A stretch of 49,293 nucleotides of DNA, taken from Candidatus Parabeggiatoa sp. nov. 3 (GTDB lineage Bacteria > Pseudomonadota > Gammaproteobacteria > Beggiatoales > Beggiatoaceae). The stretch covers positions 1 through 49,293 of the forward strand of contig QNEL01000003.1 of the NCBI GenBank assembly GCA_003645185.1, read 5' to 3'. Both the position numbers and the translations under genes were made by a program. Positions 36,553-46,064 of this stretch are shown in pieces. A model generated the notes under the pieces. It saw nothing but the letters and a program-made list of their open reading frames with translations, did no database searches and was not told the DNA's origin. Each line of letters begins with the position of its first letter. Positions within the stretch are counted from its first letter, which is position 1.

Positions 36553-37980
36553 TCAGCCCGTTATTTTTATAGGGGTGCATTCATTTTTGCTGATATCGTA
36601 GCGTAAAATTTGATGGGCATTAGTATTGGCAATCCATAGCGTGTCTTTATATAAACTGATGCCGCATGGCTCATCTAAAGGATAACCAATCTCATGGTGG
36701 ACAACTTGATTAGCATTGATCCATTTGATTTTACTGTTATAAGTATCGGCTACCCAGATGCCTTGATGACGCTCATCCCAAGCAACACCTAATACATGTT
36801 GTAAACGTGCCTGAGTGCCTAAGCCGTCTTGATCACCAAATACAAATAAACCGCTGCCGACTAATGTGCTGGTTGTGGCATCTTGCAAGTCAATACAACG
36901 CACGGCTGATGTTTCAGAATCAGCGACATACAATACCCCTTTACCTATAGTGATGCCCGATGGTTGGGCAAATGCTGATACCCTGGGCTCACCGTCAATA
37001 ATGTCTTCACGTCCTGATCCTGCCAAAACGCCAATTGTTTGCGATGCTAAGTTCATTGACCAAATTTGATGTTGCCCGGCCATGGCAATATATAAAATGC
37101 CGTTATGAAGGGTTAAATCCCAAGGCGAATTGAGTGCAACTTGTAATGGGTTTTTAAAAAAAGTGCCCACGTAGCGGCCAAGTTCACCTGTGCCTGCTAT
37201 GGTATCAACTTGTTCTGAAGGCAAATCAATACAGCGTAGCGCATGGTTTTGAGTGTCGGCAACGTATAATTTTCGGCCTGCTTTGACTAAACCTTGGGGA
37301 GAATTAAATTGGGCATTTTCTCCCACGCCATCGCTCAATCCTGGTATGCCACTGCCCAAACGACGTTGTATTTTACCGGTAAAATCGATTTCTAAAACAC
37401 GATGATGCCCTGTATCACTGACATAGAAATGATCAGCAGAGGCGTGAATTTTCCCTGGAAAATTTAAGGGTAATTTAGGCTCAGGCACCAGCGCAACTGG
37501 CATGGGACTGCGTACTCGTTTGCCTTTACGTGCCGATTCTTCCAAATGTTGAGCAATCAAATTATAGAGTTGAGTACGTCGCCCTTCACCAGAATATACG
37601 CCTATCACATAACCTTCAGGGTCAATAAGAATAATTGACGGCCAATTCCGAATACCATAACTTTTCCATACCGTAAATTCGGGATCATGGGCAACAGGAT
37701 GACGGATGTCATAACGATTAATGGCTTTGATTAATTGTTTAGCGACTAGCTCATTAGGAAATTTGGGAGAGTGCAAACCAATCACGGTTAAACTATCTGG
37801 ATATTTTTGTTCTAAATAAGCCAAATCGGGTAAAACGTGCAGACAATTTATGTAGCAATAGGTCCAAAAATCTAATAAGACGACTTTGCCACGTTGATCT
37901 GCGATATTGATGGGTTGAGGAGTATTAAACCATTCAAGTGTGGAAGGGAGTTCAATGGCGCGTATGCGTGTGTGATTCAT
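36553..37980 (-). CDS. Thioredoxin-like / NHL repeat protein (NHLRC2-like)
   Basis: 475 aa; GKVVLLDFWTYCYINCLHVLPDLAYLEQKYPD; NHL-type repeats FYVSDTGHHRVLEID, LYVADTQNHALRCID. Confidence 0.9.
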   Translation of the reverse strand: MNHTRIRAIELPSTLEWFNTPQPINIADQRGKVVLLDFWTYCYINCLHVLPDLAYLEQKYPDSLTVIGLHSPKFPNELVAKQLIKAINRYDIRHPVAHDPEFTVWKSYGIRNWPSIILIDPEGYVIGVYSGEGRRTQLYNLIAQHLEESARKGKRVRSPMPVALVPEPKLPLNFPGKIHASADHFYVSDTGHHRVLEIDFTGKIQRRLGSGIPGLSDGVGENAQFNSPQGLVKAGRKLYVADTQNHALRCIDLPSEQVDTIAGTGELGRYVGTFFKNPLQVALNSPWDLTLHNGILYIAMAGQHQIWSMNLASQTIGVLAGSGREDIIDGEPRVSAFAQPSGITIGKGVLYVADSETSAVRCIDLQDATTSTLVGSGLFVFGDQDGLGTQARLQHVLGVAWDERHQGIWVADTYNSKIKWINANQVVHHEIGYPLDEPCGISLYKDTLWIANTNAHQILRYDISKNECTPIKITG

Positions 37981-38011
37981 GGGATAGGCGGGTTTTTAAT
38001 AGAGGGAAAAT

Positions 38012-38102
38012 TGGCGGAGAGGGTGGGATTCGAACCCACGGAAGAGTATTACCCTTCAGCGGTTTTCAAGACCGCCGCCTTAAGCCGCTCGGCCACCTCT
38101 CC
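38012..38102 (-). tRNA. tRNA-Ser(UGA), CCA encoded
   Basis: Reverse complement GGAGAGGTGGCCGAGCGGCTTAAGGCGGCGGTCTTGAAAACCGC...GGGTTCGAATCCCACCCTCTCCGCCA; anticodon loop CTTGAAA. Confidence 0.96.
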
Positions 38103-38337
38103 AGCAAGAGGTGCACATTATCTTTGAAATCGATCCATTTTGCAAGAGGATCATGAAAAAAATTTTTGTATAAGGTCTGATGTGTGTTAATTGTGTGTGT
38201 TAATTGTTAATTGTTAATTGTTAATGATTGATGGGCAACCACAAGGGATTGCCCCTACGGGCAGATTGTAGGGGCAATCCCTTGTGGTTGCCCTTGAACA
38301 ATCCCTTGTGGTTGCCCTTGATATATTTTTTGGAAGT

Positions 38338-40011
38338 CTAAATTTCTTGGCGCAACGCTTTCATGAGACCATACACCATTACCAACATGACAAATGAGAA
38401 AGGCAAGGCTGCGATAATTGAGGCCGTCTGCAAGGCATTCAATCCCCCTAAAATGAGTAAGACACCTGCAACGGTACCTTCGCCAACGCCCCAAAAGACG
38501 CGATGTTTCAGGGGTGGATTTTCGTTACCGATTGACAAGATAGTGCAAACAACCAGTGTCGCTGAGTCAGACGAGGTAATAAAGTAAGAGGCAATCAGTA
38601 TGGTCGCAATACCGGAGGCGAAGAGACTCATTATGCCTATATCCATTTTTTCAAAGGTGGTATAGAGGGCAATCGTTACATCATTTTTAACGGCCTCAAC
38701 AATGCCAGCTTGACCAATCGCAGCGACGGTTTCACCTGTTTCATTAACGAGGGTATGGAATAATTCCAAATACAGTGCTGTCCCGCCAAAAAAGGTTAGC
38801 CAAACGAAAGCAAGCGCGGTGGGTACCAGTAAAACGCCAATAATAAACTCACGGATTGTGCGACCACGCGATATACGGGCAATGAAGACTCCTACAAAGG
38901 GTGACCAGGCGATCCACCATCCCCAATAGAAGGTTGTCCAGTATTTCTGCCAGTCGGTATTTTTATAAGAATCCGTCCAGAGGCTTAATGGAATGACGGC
39001 GCTTAAATAATCGCCTGTGCTTTGTAACAGTGTGTTGAGTAGATAGCGGGTGGGGCCGAAGAAGAGGAAGAAAAGTAGTAAGATCAGACTTAACAATAGA
39101 TTGAGTTCACTTAAAATTTTGACCCCCCGTCCAAGGCCAGAAACGACTGACAATGTGGCAATGATAGTGACGACGACAATGATGATGACTAAACTGGTTG
39201 GAAATTTGAAAAAGGTTTTTTCTGCCTTCTTTTCACAAGCTGGTTTTTCATCACTTACCAATTCTGCGCATTGTTCAGTCATATAATCCGCTTTCGCTTT
39301 CGCTTCAACCGTGGCATAAGAATCATATTGAAACAAATGCGCTAAACCGGTATCCATCTGTTTAACACCGAAGCCTAGCGAGGTGGCTAAACCAAATACC
39401 GTACCAAAGACGGCCAAAACATCGACCGCATGACCAATGGGCCCATATATTCTATCTCCAATAAGCGGATACAGTACAGAACGGATTGTTAAGGGTAACT
39501 TTTTGCGGTAAGCAAAGTAGGCGAGTGACAAGCCCACAACAACATAGATTGCCCAAGGATGCAATCCCCAATGCAAAAAGGTGAGACGCATAGCGACTTC
39601 AGCTGCTTCGGGTGTCAGGCCTTCTGTAATAAAGGGGTTACTTTGGAAATGATATATGGGTTCAGCAACACTCCAAAAGACCAGTCCAATACCCATACCG
39701 GCACTGAATAACATGGCAAACCATGAAAAATAGCTAAATTCTGGTTTTTCGTCATCATCTCCCAGACGTATATCCCCATAGCGGCTGAACATCAACCATA
39801 AAACAAAAAACAGAAAAAACGCCACAACGCCAATGTAATACCAATTGAGTCCCCAAATAATATTGGCCTTCAAATTTTCAAACATTTCAGAAGCGGTTTC
39901 AGTCATTAACGTTCCGTAAAGGACAAATACGAGGATAACCATTATTGACATCAGTGCCACTGTTGGGTTTAAACCCTTAAGAAATCCAGATTCAGCACGA
40001 ACTATTTTCAT
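38338..40011 (-). CDS. BCCT family transporter
   Basis: 557 aa; FSYFSWFAMLFSAGMGIGLVFWSVAEPIYHF; WTTFYWGWWIAWSPFVGVFIARISRGRTIREF; ITSSDSAT. Confidence 0.96.
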   Translation of the reverse strand: MKIVRAESGFLKGLNPTVALMSIMVILVFVLYGTLMTETASEMFENLKANIIWGLNWYYIGVVAFFLFFVLWLMFSRYGDIRLGDDDEKPEFSYFSWFAMLFSAGMGIGLVFWSVAEPIYHFQSNPFITEGLTPEAAEVAMRLTFLHWGLHPWAIYVVVGLSLAYFAYRKKLPLTIRSVLYPLIGDRIYGPIGHAVDVLAVFGTVFGLATSLGFGVKQMDTGLAHLFQYDSYATVEAKAKADYMTEQCAELVSDEKPACEKKAEKTFFKFPTSLVIIIVVVTIIATLSVVSGLGRGVKILSELNLLLSLILLLFFLFFGPTRYLLNTLLQSTGDYLSAVIPLSLWTDSYKNTDWQKYWTTFYWGWWIAWSPFVGVFIARISRGRTIREFIIGVLLVPTALAFVWLTFFGGTALYLELFHTLVNETGETVAAIGQAGIVEAVKNDVTIALYTTFEKMDIGIMSLFASGIATILIASYFITSSDSATLVVCTILSIGNENPPLKHRVFWGVGEGTVAGVLLILGGLNALQTASIIAALPFSFVMLVMVYGLMKALRQEI

Positions 40012-40197
40012 AATATTTTAGTCTCTCAAAAAGGGCAACCACAAGGGATTGCCCCTACAATATTAATTATATTTGTAGGGGCAATCCGTAGGGTTGCACC
40101 TACCATGGGTGGCATGTAGGGGCAATCCCTTGTGGTTGCCCCATTGATGGTCAATATTTTTGGAACTCCCTTATGACATGACAAAATAACTCTCTCT

Positions 40198-41079
40198 TCA
40201 CTCCAACCACTTCTTCACTTTATCAGGGTTCTCCTTTACCCAACGTTTAGCGTTTTCATAAGGATCGGCATCCTTTTCCGCGTTCCAAACCATCAGCTTT
40301 TCTATATCAGCAGGTTCCCATTCAAAATTATCCAGTACACGATAAACTTCGGGTTTATCTGTTTTCAAGCTTTTATGCACGATGGTACTGATGTGTTCGC
40401 GGTTATCCTTGGGTTGATAAATTCCTTTAGGATCGTCAAGATATTTCAAATCCCAACGAGAAAATTTCCAGTGGGGTGTCCAACCCGTCACGACGATCCA
40501 TTCTTTTTTCTGGATAGCATCGGCTAAAGCATCCGTCATAGTCGCATCGCTACCTTCTTCCAATTGAAAATTCAGGTTGTACTGCTCCATGACTTGTTCA
40601 GTCTTCTTCATTAGCCCGGCTGCTGGATCAATACCCCTGATCTGGCCTCCGAACTTTTCGGCATTGGCATTCAGTTCATCAATGGAATGAATAGTGACAT
40701 AACTGGGTACCACGAGGCCAATCTTGGTGCCTTTTAAATTAGGACCCAGATTTTCTACGCTATCCTGCACAGCCTTGAAATAGTAATCGTGAGTCGTCGG
40801 TAACCAAGCCGCTACATGTCCATCCACATCACCACTAGCAACCGCTTTCCACATCCATATAGCAGTGACTTCCATGATATCGGTCTTGTAGCCCAGTTCT
40901 TCTAAAACCACTTTGACGACGTTAGTACTTGCCACTTCAGTTGACCATTCAACGTAGGTCAGTTTAACATCGCTTTCTTCGTCTTCTTCATCAGCATAGG
41001 TTAGAGGCGTTAAGCCTAATAAGCTAACAAAAAATAAGGACAAAACAGGTTTGAGTGCCGGTTTCAGGATGTTTTTCAT
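40198..41079 (-). CDS. proX: Glycine betaine ABC transporter substrate-binding protein
   Basis: Start at MKNILKPALKPVLSLFFVSLLGLTPLTYA (signal peptide); the longer ORF to 41199 is translated repeat DNA. VKLTYVEWSTEVASTNVVKVVLEELGYKTDIMEV. Confidence 0.92.
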   Translation of the reverse strand: MKNILKPALKPVLSLFFVSLLGLTPLTYADEEDEESDVKLTYVEWSTEVASTNVVKVVLEELGYKTDIMEVTAIWMWKAVASGDVDGHVAAWLPTTHDYYFKAVQDSVENLGPNLKGTKIGLVVPSYVTIHSIDELNANAEKFGGQIRGIDPAAGLMKKTEQVMEQYNLNFQLEEGSDATMTDALADAIQKKEWIVVTGWTPHWKFSRWDLKYLDDPKGIYQPKDNREHISTIVHKSLKTDKPEVYRVLDNFEWEPADIEKLMVWNAEKDADPYENAKRWVKENPDKVKKWLE

Positions 41080-41481
41080 AGACTCATTTTCTCCAATGTA
41101 GGGTGGGTAACGGGTTTTTGTTGCCCACCATCTAAGCTTAAGGTGGGCTACAAATCTCATTAAAATTAAGAGCCGGCAACAGGTTACCGGTACAGACAAA
41201 TATTTATTAAAATCAAATACTTACTTTTGTATAAAGATGAGGGTGCAACCTAGGGAAAGCTCATTCTTGATGGCACTTTTCGTTTATTACGCTCGGCATA
41301 ATCTAATCCTTTCTTATAAAACAATACCTTCGCCAAATTGTAAAAAACGTCAATTTTGAGCCAATGTAACTTTTTAACTTATTGATTTTGCTTAAAATAA
41401 AAATCAGTATTTTTTAATTAATGGCTAATTTTTAAAATTGGCGAAGGTATTGATAAAACAATCCTTGTAGTTATATTATAT

Positions 41482-42318
41482 TCATTTCTGACCCATTTTC
41501 TGGCTGATACGATCAAGAATCATTGCAAGAATAACTATCGCAATGCCGGCCTGAAAACCCATGCCGGGTTCCAATCGTTGTATGGCTTTCCACACTTCAG
41601 CCCCTAAACCCCCTGCCCCGATCATAGCGGCAATCACCACCATAGACAGAGCCAACATAATCGTCTGATTGATACCCGCCATGATGGTGGGAATAGCAAG
41701 GGGCAATTGTACTTTAAATAATTTCTGAGAGCGCGTGGAACCAAAGGCATCCGCTGCTTCGATCAGTTCTGGTGGCACTTGTTTGATACCTAAACAAGTG
41801 AGACGGATAGCCGGTGGCATGGCGAAAACAACGGTGGAGAAAATCGCAGAGACTGCCCCTAAACCAAAAAAAGGTATAGCTGGAATCAGATAGACAAAAG
41901 CGGGCATGGTTTGCATAAAATCCATCAACGGCATGATAATGCGGTAGCCCGTTCTTGAAAGAGCGGCTAATATGCCCATAGGTATGCCGAGTAAAACAGC
42001 CATTAAGGTGGCAACAATCACTAGTGTCAGCGTTTCTAACGTCGGTTCCCACAAGCGCAAATTCCAAAGCAGGCAGAAGCCAATAGCCGTAAAAATGCTC
42101 ACTTTTCGCCCTGCTATTTTCCAAGCTATCAGAGAAAAAAGAGCGATCACGATCCACGGGGGAAAGTACATCAGGCCATCTACGATGTTAACAATGATAT
42201 TTTCCAGATGCTCGCTAATCGCCTTAGTCAAAAAGGAGAAGTTTTCTGTTAGAAAATCCAGAGCCTGATCTGTCCATTCATCTAATGGCAGTTTAGGTAC
42301 CGATAATGCATCCATCAC
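41482..42318 (-). CDS. proW: Glycine betaine ABC transporter permease
   Basis: 278 aa; PLMDFMQTMPAFVYLIPAIPFFGLGAV; INQTIMLALSMVVIAAMIGAGGLG. Confidence 0.95.
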   Translation of the reverse strand: MMDALSVPKLPLDEWTDQALDFLTENFSFLTKAISEHLENIIVNIVDGLMYFPPWIVIALFSLIAWKIAGRKVSIFTAIGFCLLWNLRLWEPTLETLTLVIVATLMAVLLGIPMGILAALSRTGYRIIMPLMDFMQTMPAFVYLIPAIPFFGLGAVSAIFSTVVFAMPPAIRLTCLGIKQVPPELIEAADAFGSTRSQKLFKVQLPLAIPTIMAGINQTIMLALSMVVIAAMIGAGGLGAEVWKAIQRLEPGMGFQAGIAIVILAMILDRISQKMGQK

Positions 42319-43502
42319 TCTATATCCCTTTTAGCCAGTGCTGCTAGAACACTGTTATTGATAACGATGCCTTGAAGTTTGCGTCTTTCATCTACAACGG
42401 GTACTTGCCCTGGCCATTTAGCCAAGATAGCAATCAGTGTTGTTAGAGGCTCTGTTTTGGTAACCGTTGGTACCTTCGATTCTATGATATTGGCTATGGT
42501 TTTCTCGCCCCTTTCCAGCGCGGCAGTTGTGATTTCAATTCGTACCACGCCTAGCAAGGTGTGATCTCGCTGTATCACCAAGAGGCAAGATAAACATTCA
42601 GCCTTCATTTGGTTGATAACAGTACGGGGATCATCGTCTGGGTAGGCAACGACACCGATTGGTGTTAGCACAGAGTGGGTTGTCAGCACCTTGGATTTAT
42701 CCACATTCTCGACAAATCGCTTCACATAATCATTCGCTGGTGCCATGATAATCTCTTCCGGCGTACCCACTTGAACCACTTGCCCATCTTTCATCAGAAC
42801 CACACGGTTGCCTAGTTTAAGGGCCTCGTCTAAATCATGGGTAATAAAAAGAATCGTTTTCTTCATGCGATTTTGCAAAGCAATCAGTTCATTCTGCATA
42901 TCGCCACGTATCAAGGGATCCAATGCACTGAAGGCTTCATCCATTAAGAGAATATCTGGCTCGATTGCAAGGGCACGGGCTAAACCGACTCGCTGTTGCA
43001 TACCACCACTCAGTTGATTCGGCATCGCATCTTCCCAACCTGCTAAACCGACTAATTGAAGTGCTGCACGCGCCTTATCAATACGCGAGTTTTTTTCCTG
43101 ATGCTGAATTTCCAAACCATATTCAACATTATTGAGTAGGTTACGATGAGGAAAAAGGGCAAAATTTTGAAAAACCATACCTAATTTATGGCGGCGTAGT
43201 TCTAACAAGGCGTGGTGATCTAAGCTTGTGATGTCTTTTCCATCTATGAATATCTGACCAGAGGTGGGTTCAATCAGTCGGTTAATGCAACGGATAAGGG
43301 TAGACTTACCGCTACCACTGAGTCCCATCACGACCAAAATTTCACCTTCTTGAACTTCAAAAGACACCTTATCCAAACCAACAGCTTGTCCAGTTTGGTT
43401 GAAGATATCATCCTTACTCATGCCTTGAGAAAGTCGCTCAAGGGCAGGTTCTGGATGTTCTCCAAAAATCTTCGTTAGCTTAACGACTTTGATTTTTTCC
43501 AT
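42315..43502 (-). CDS. proV: Glycine betaine ABC transporter ATPase with CBS region
   Basis: 395 aa; Walker A GLSGSGKST; LSGGMQQRVGLARALA; overlaps proW start. Confidence 0.96.
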   Translation of the reverse strand: MEKIKVVKLTKIFGEHPEPALERLSQGMSKDDIFNQTGQAVGLDKVSFEVQEGEILVVMGLSGSGKSTLIRCINRLIEPTSGQIFIDGKDITSLDHHALLELRRHKLGMVFQNFALFPHRNLLNNVEYGLEIQHQEKNSRIDKARAALQLVGLAGWEDAMPNQLSGGMQQRVGLARALAIEPDILLMDEAFSALDPLIRGDMQNELIALQNRMKKTILFITHDLDEALKLGNRVVLMKDGQVVQVGTPEEIIMAPANDYVKRFVENVDKSKVLTTHSVLTPIGVVAYPDDDPRTVINQMKAECLSCLLVIQRDHTLLGVVRIEITTAALERGEKTIANIIESKVPTVTKTEPLTTLIAILAKWPGQVPVVDERRKLQGIVINNSVLAALAKRDIE

Positions 43503-43643
43503 GTCACTTGAGTAGCAAATAGAGAAGAATTAACAAGATTATTTTGAGGCAAATTAAATATTACAAATATTATGAATGATGTTCGAGTGAAAAGAAGTTC
43601 TTTTCAATCAATTTGATTGTCCATTTATGAGATAAACGAGTCA

Positions 43644-44477
43644 CTATTTCTTCTTGCGAAAGTGCAAAATACCCCAAGAGAGATATCCTTTTTTACCCGC
43701 TTCAATCCAGTGATCGAGACCCACTTTCATACGACCAATATATTCTTGAGAACAATTTTTCAATAGTTCACTGTGGGCTTCAATTTCCATAAAAATGCGG
43801 TTATAGTGATTCACGAGCTGTTCATTCATTTCAATGATCTGAATTTTTTCAAAACCCACTTCTTCTGCTGTTTTGCTGTAAAAACCGAAAGAACCCATTG
43901 AATCAAGATGGATTCTATCTAAAACGGGTTGCAAAACACCTTCAGGGCAATCATCGCTTTGCATCGGATCAGTAAAAATAAACTCTCCGCCTGGTTTGAG
44001 AACGCGATAAACTTCTTCAAACACTTGTCGGCGATTGCCACTATGCAAAATCGCATCTTGAGACCAAACTACGTCATATTGTTGTTCAGAAGAAGGAATC
44101 GCTTCAAAGTTGCCGTTTATGACTTCAAGTCGATCAGCTAATCCCTGTTCTTGATTTTTGTGACGATTACGTTCATTTTGAACTTCGCTCAGATTCAGAC
44201 AGTCAACATGACAACCGCTGTTTTTTGCCAGATAACGGGCACTACCACCATAGCCTGCACCAATATCCAACACCTTCGTAGATTCAGTCAAGGTGAGCAT
44301 TGAGGCCAGTTTTTGAACGGTGCGATAGCTCGCATCGAAAATAGAATCTGTTTCAGTTTCATAAAGGCCGATATGAATATCTTCGCCACCCCATATCGTG
44401 CCATAGAAGCTATTTGCATCGGCACTGTTGTAATAATTACGGGTTATTTCAACTGTGTTGGAAGAGTTTGAACTCAT
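43644..44477 (-). CDS. Sarcosine/dimethylglycine N-methyltransferase
   Basis: 277 aa; NYYNSADANSFYGTIWGGEDIHIGLYE; VLDIGAGYGGSARYLA; VWSQDAILHSGNR; FTDPMQSDDC. Confidence 0.9.
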   Translation of the reverse strand: MSSNSSNTVEITRNYYNSADANSFYGTIWGGEDIHIGLYETETDSIFDASYRTVQKLASMLTLTESTKVLDIGAGYGGSARYLAKNSGCHVDCLNLSEVQNERNRHKNQEQGLADRLEVINGNFEAIPSSEQQYDVVWSQDAILHSGNRRQVFEEVYRVLKPGGEFIFTDPMQSDDCPEGVLQPVLDRIHLDSMGSFGFYSKTAEEVGFEKIQIIEMNEQLVNHYNRIFMEIEAHSELLKNCSQEYIGRMKVGLDHWIEAGKKGYLSWGILHFRKKK

Positions 44478-44511
44478 TGTGTGACTTCTCCTTATTTACA
44501 TTTACTAATGC

Positions 44512-45297
44512 TTATGGTTTTTCAGCAACATGGATAAAAAAATCAGGTTCTTCATGGCGGTAGGTTTCCTTAAAATCACCGTAGGTTGTAATGTTTTGAA
44601 AACCAACTTCCTTCATCAAATGGCGTAAATAATTCTTGCGTAGCGGATACATATTCAGATGAAAAACCGATTGATCAGGAAATTCATAACGAAAACGGGC
44701 TAAACCGTCATCCAAATGTTCCGGCTCTGCTTTCACATTTTCTCCACAATAATAGTAAATATGTTTCGACGAAAACCCATGATCCAGAATGCTATCATAG
44801 TTACGTTGATCAAGAATGAGAATACCATCAGGATGTAGCGCAGCATAAAATTCAGTTAGTGCTTGACGACGCTCGATTTCTGAAAACAAATGAGTAAAAG
44901 AATTGCCTAGACAAATAATCGCATCAAACTTTTCACAAACGTCGCGGTTAAGCCAACGCCAGTCAGTTTGTATCGTATTTAAAATAAAACTGTTTTTACG
45001 AGCATTTTCAGACGCTTTGGCAAGCATTTCTGAACTACCATCTGCGCTAACCACTTCAAATCCGGCTTGCAGTAAACGCACGGAATGAAAACCAGTGCCG
45101 GTTGCGACATCCAAAATGCGGTGTACCCCTTTTTGACGCAAAACATCAATAAAAAACTGGCCTTCACTTTCTGCCCTTGCTTCCCAATTAATTAATTGAT
45201 CCCAACGCTCAACAAAAGCTTTAATATATTCTTCTTTGTACTTATCCGTTTCACGAACATCAACTGGATTTGGCCCGTAATCTTGTGTTTGAGTCAT
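44512..45297 (-). CDS. Glycine/sarcosine N-methyltransferase
   Basis: 261 aa; YIKAFVERWDQLINWEARAESEGQFFIDVLRQKG; ILDVATGTGFHSVRLL; ICLGNSFTHLF; DQRNYD. Confidence 0.92.
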   Translation of the reverse strand: MTQTQDYGPNPVDVRETDKYKEEYIKAFVERWDQLINWEARAESEGQFFIDVLRQKGVHRILDVATGTGFHSVRLLQAGFEVVSADGSSEMLAKASENARKNSFILNTIQTDWRWLNRDVCEKFDAIICLGNSFTHLFSEIERRQALTEFYAALHPDGILILDQRNYDSILDHGFSSKHIYYYCGENVKAEPEHLDDGLARFRYEFPDQSVFHLNMYPLRKNYLRHLMKEVGFQNITTYGDFKETYRHEEPDFFIHVAEKP

Positions 45298-45998
45298 TAA
45301 TCGACCCTCCTGTTTCTTCTCAATCCTTTACGGAAAAATAGGCATGTATATTTATAATACTTCAGGGTACTTTTAAGTCGGTTAACTGTTAAATCCTATA
45401 ACAGTTTAACTTAGAGTATCACACAACATGGTGAATTAAATTCATGATTGTAAAGGATTTTATGGATGGTCTGATGTATTTAAGCATTTTGAATTGAAAA
45501 ATTGTTTTTTCCACTTAAATATTAAGTCATTATTTTGACTTTGACAAAATATAGCGTGGATTATAGACACACTTTAAATACAAATCAAATGAAAAACATA
45601 GAAAATTTCACGCAAAAGTTTTTGCGCGCAAAAACTTATTAAGTGAAATGGAGAATGGGGCGTGCTTTGGGGAGGAAATTGGGGTATTGCGTATGATGAA
45701 TAACTAGACAATATACGTTATGCAAAGCAATAAAAGGGTTCATTATAAATCGCTAAAGTGCGTGAAATGGGTAATGCGATATTCTCAAAGCATTAATGCT
45801 AATTATTAATTGTCTATTAACTATAATAATATAATAATAAAGGGCGATAACAAAGGTTCGCCCCTACAATTGGATTTCTGCTATAGATTTTTAGATAATT
45901 ATTTTCAAAATTCAAAAGGGCGAACACGCAGGTTCGCCCGATTTGTGAAATTATTTTTCAGAACATCTATAGACTTTCAGAAAAATGTTGAGCGATAA

Positions 45999-46031
45999 AA
46001 ACCTGACAGGTTTTGAAAACCTGTCAGGTTT
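45999..46031. repeat. Perfect 16-bp-arm palindrome AAACCTGACAGGTTTT-G-AAAACCTGTCAGGTTT
   Basis: Direct reading; each arm is itself partly palindromic (ACCTGACAGGT-type). Confidence 0.95.
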
Positions 46032-46064
46032 GGGCCAAAATATTTATCTGAACTCCTATATAAC

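Noticed and set aside
41080-41199. N-terminal extension of proX (MSVPVTCCRLLILMRF...)
   Set aside because: Translated GTTGCCCACC-type repeat; signal peptide starts at 41079.
41714-42157. 147-aa minus-strand ORF
   Set aside because: Alternative frame of proW.
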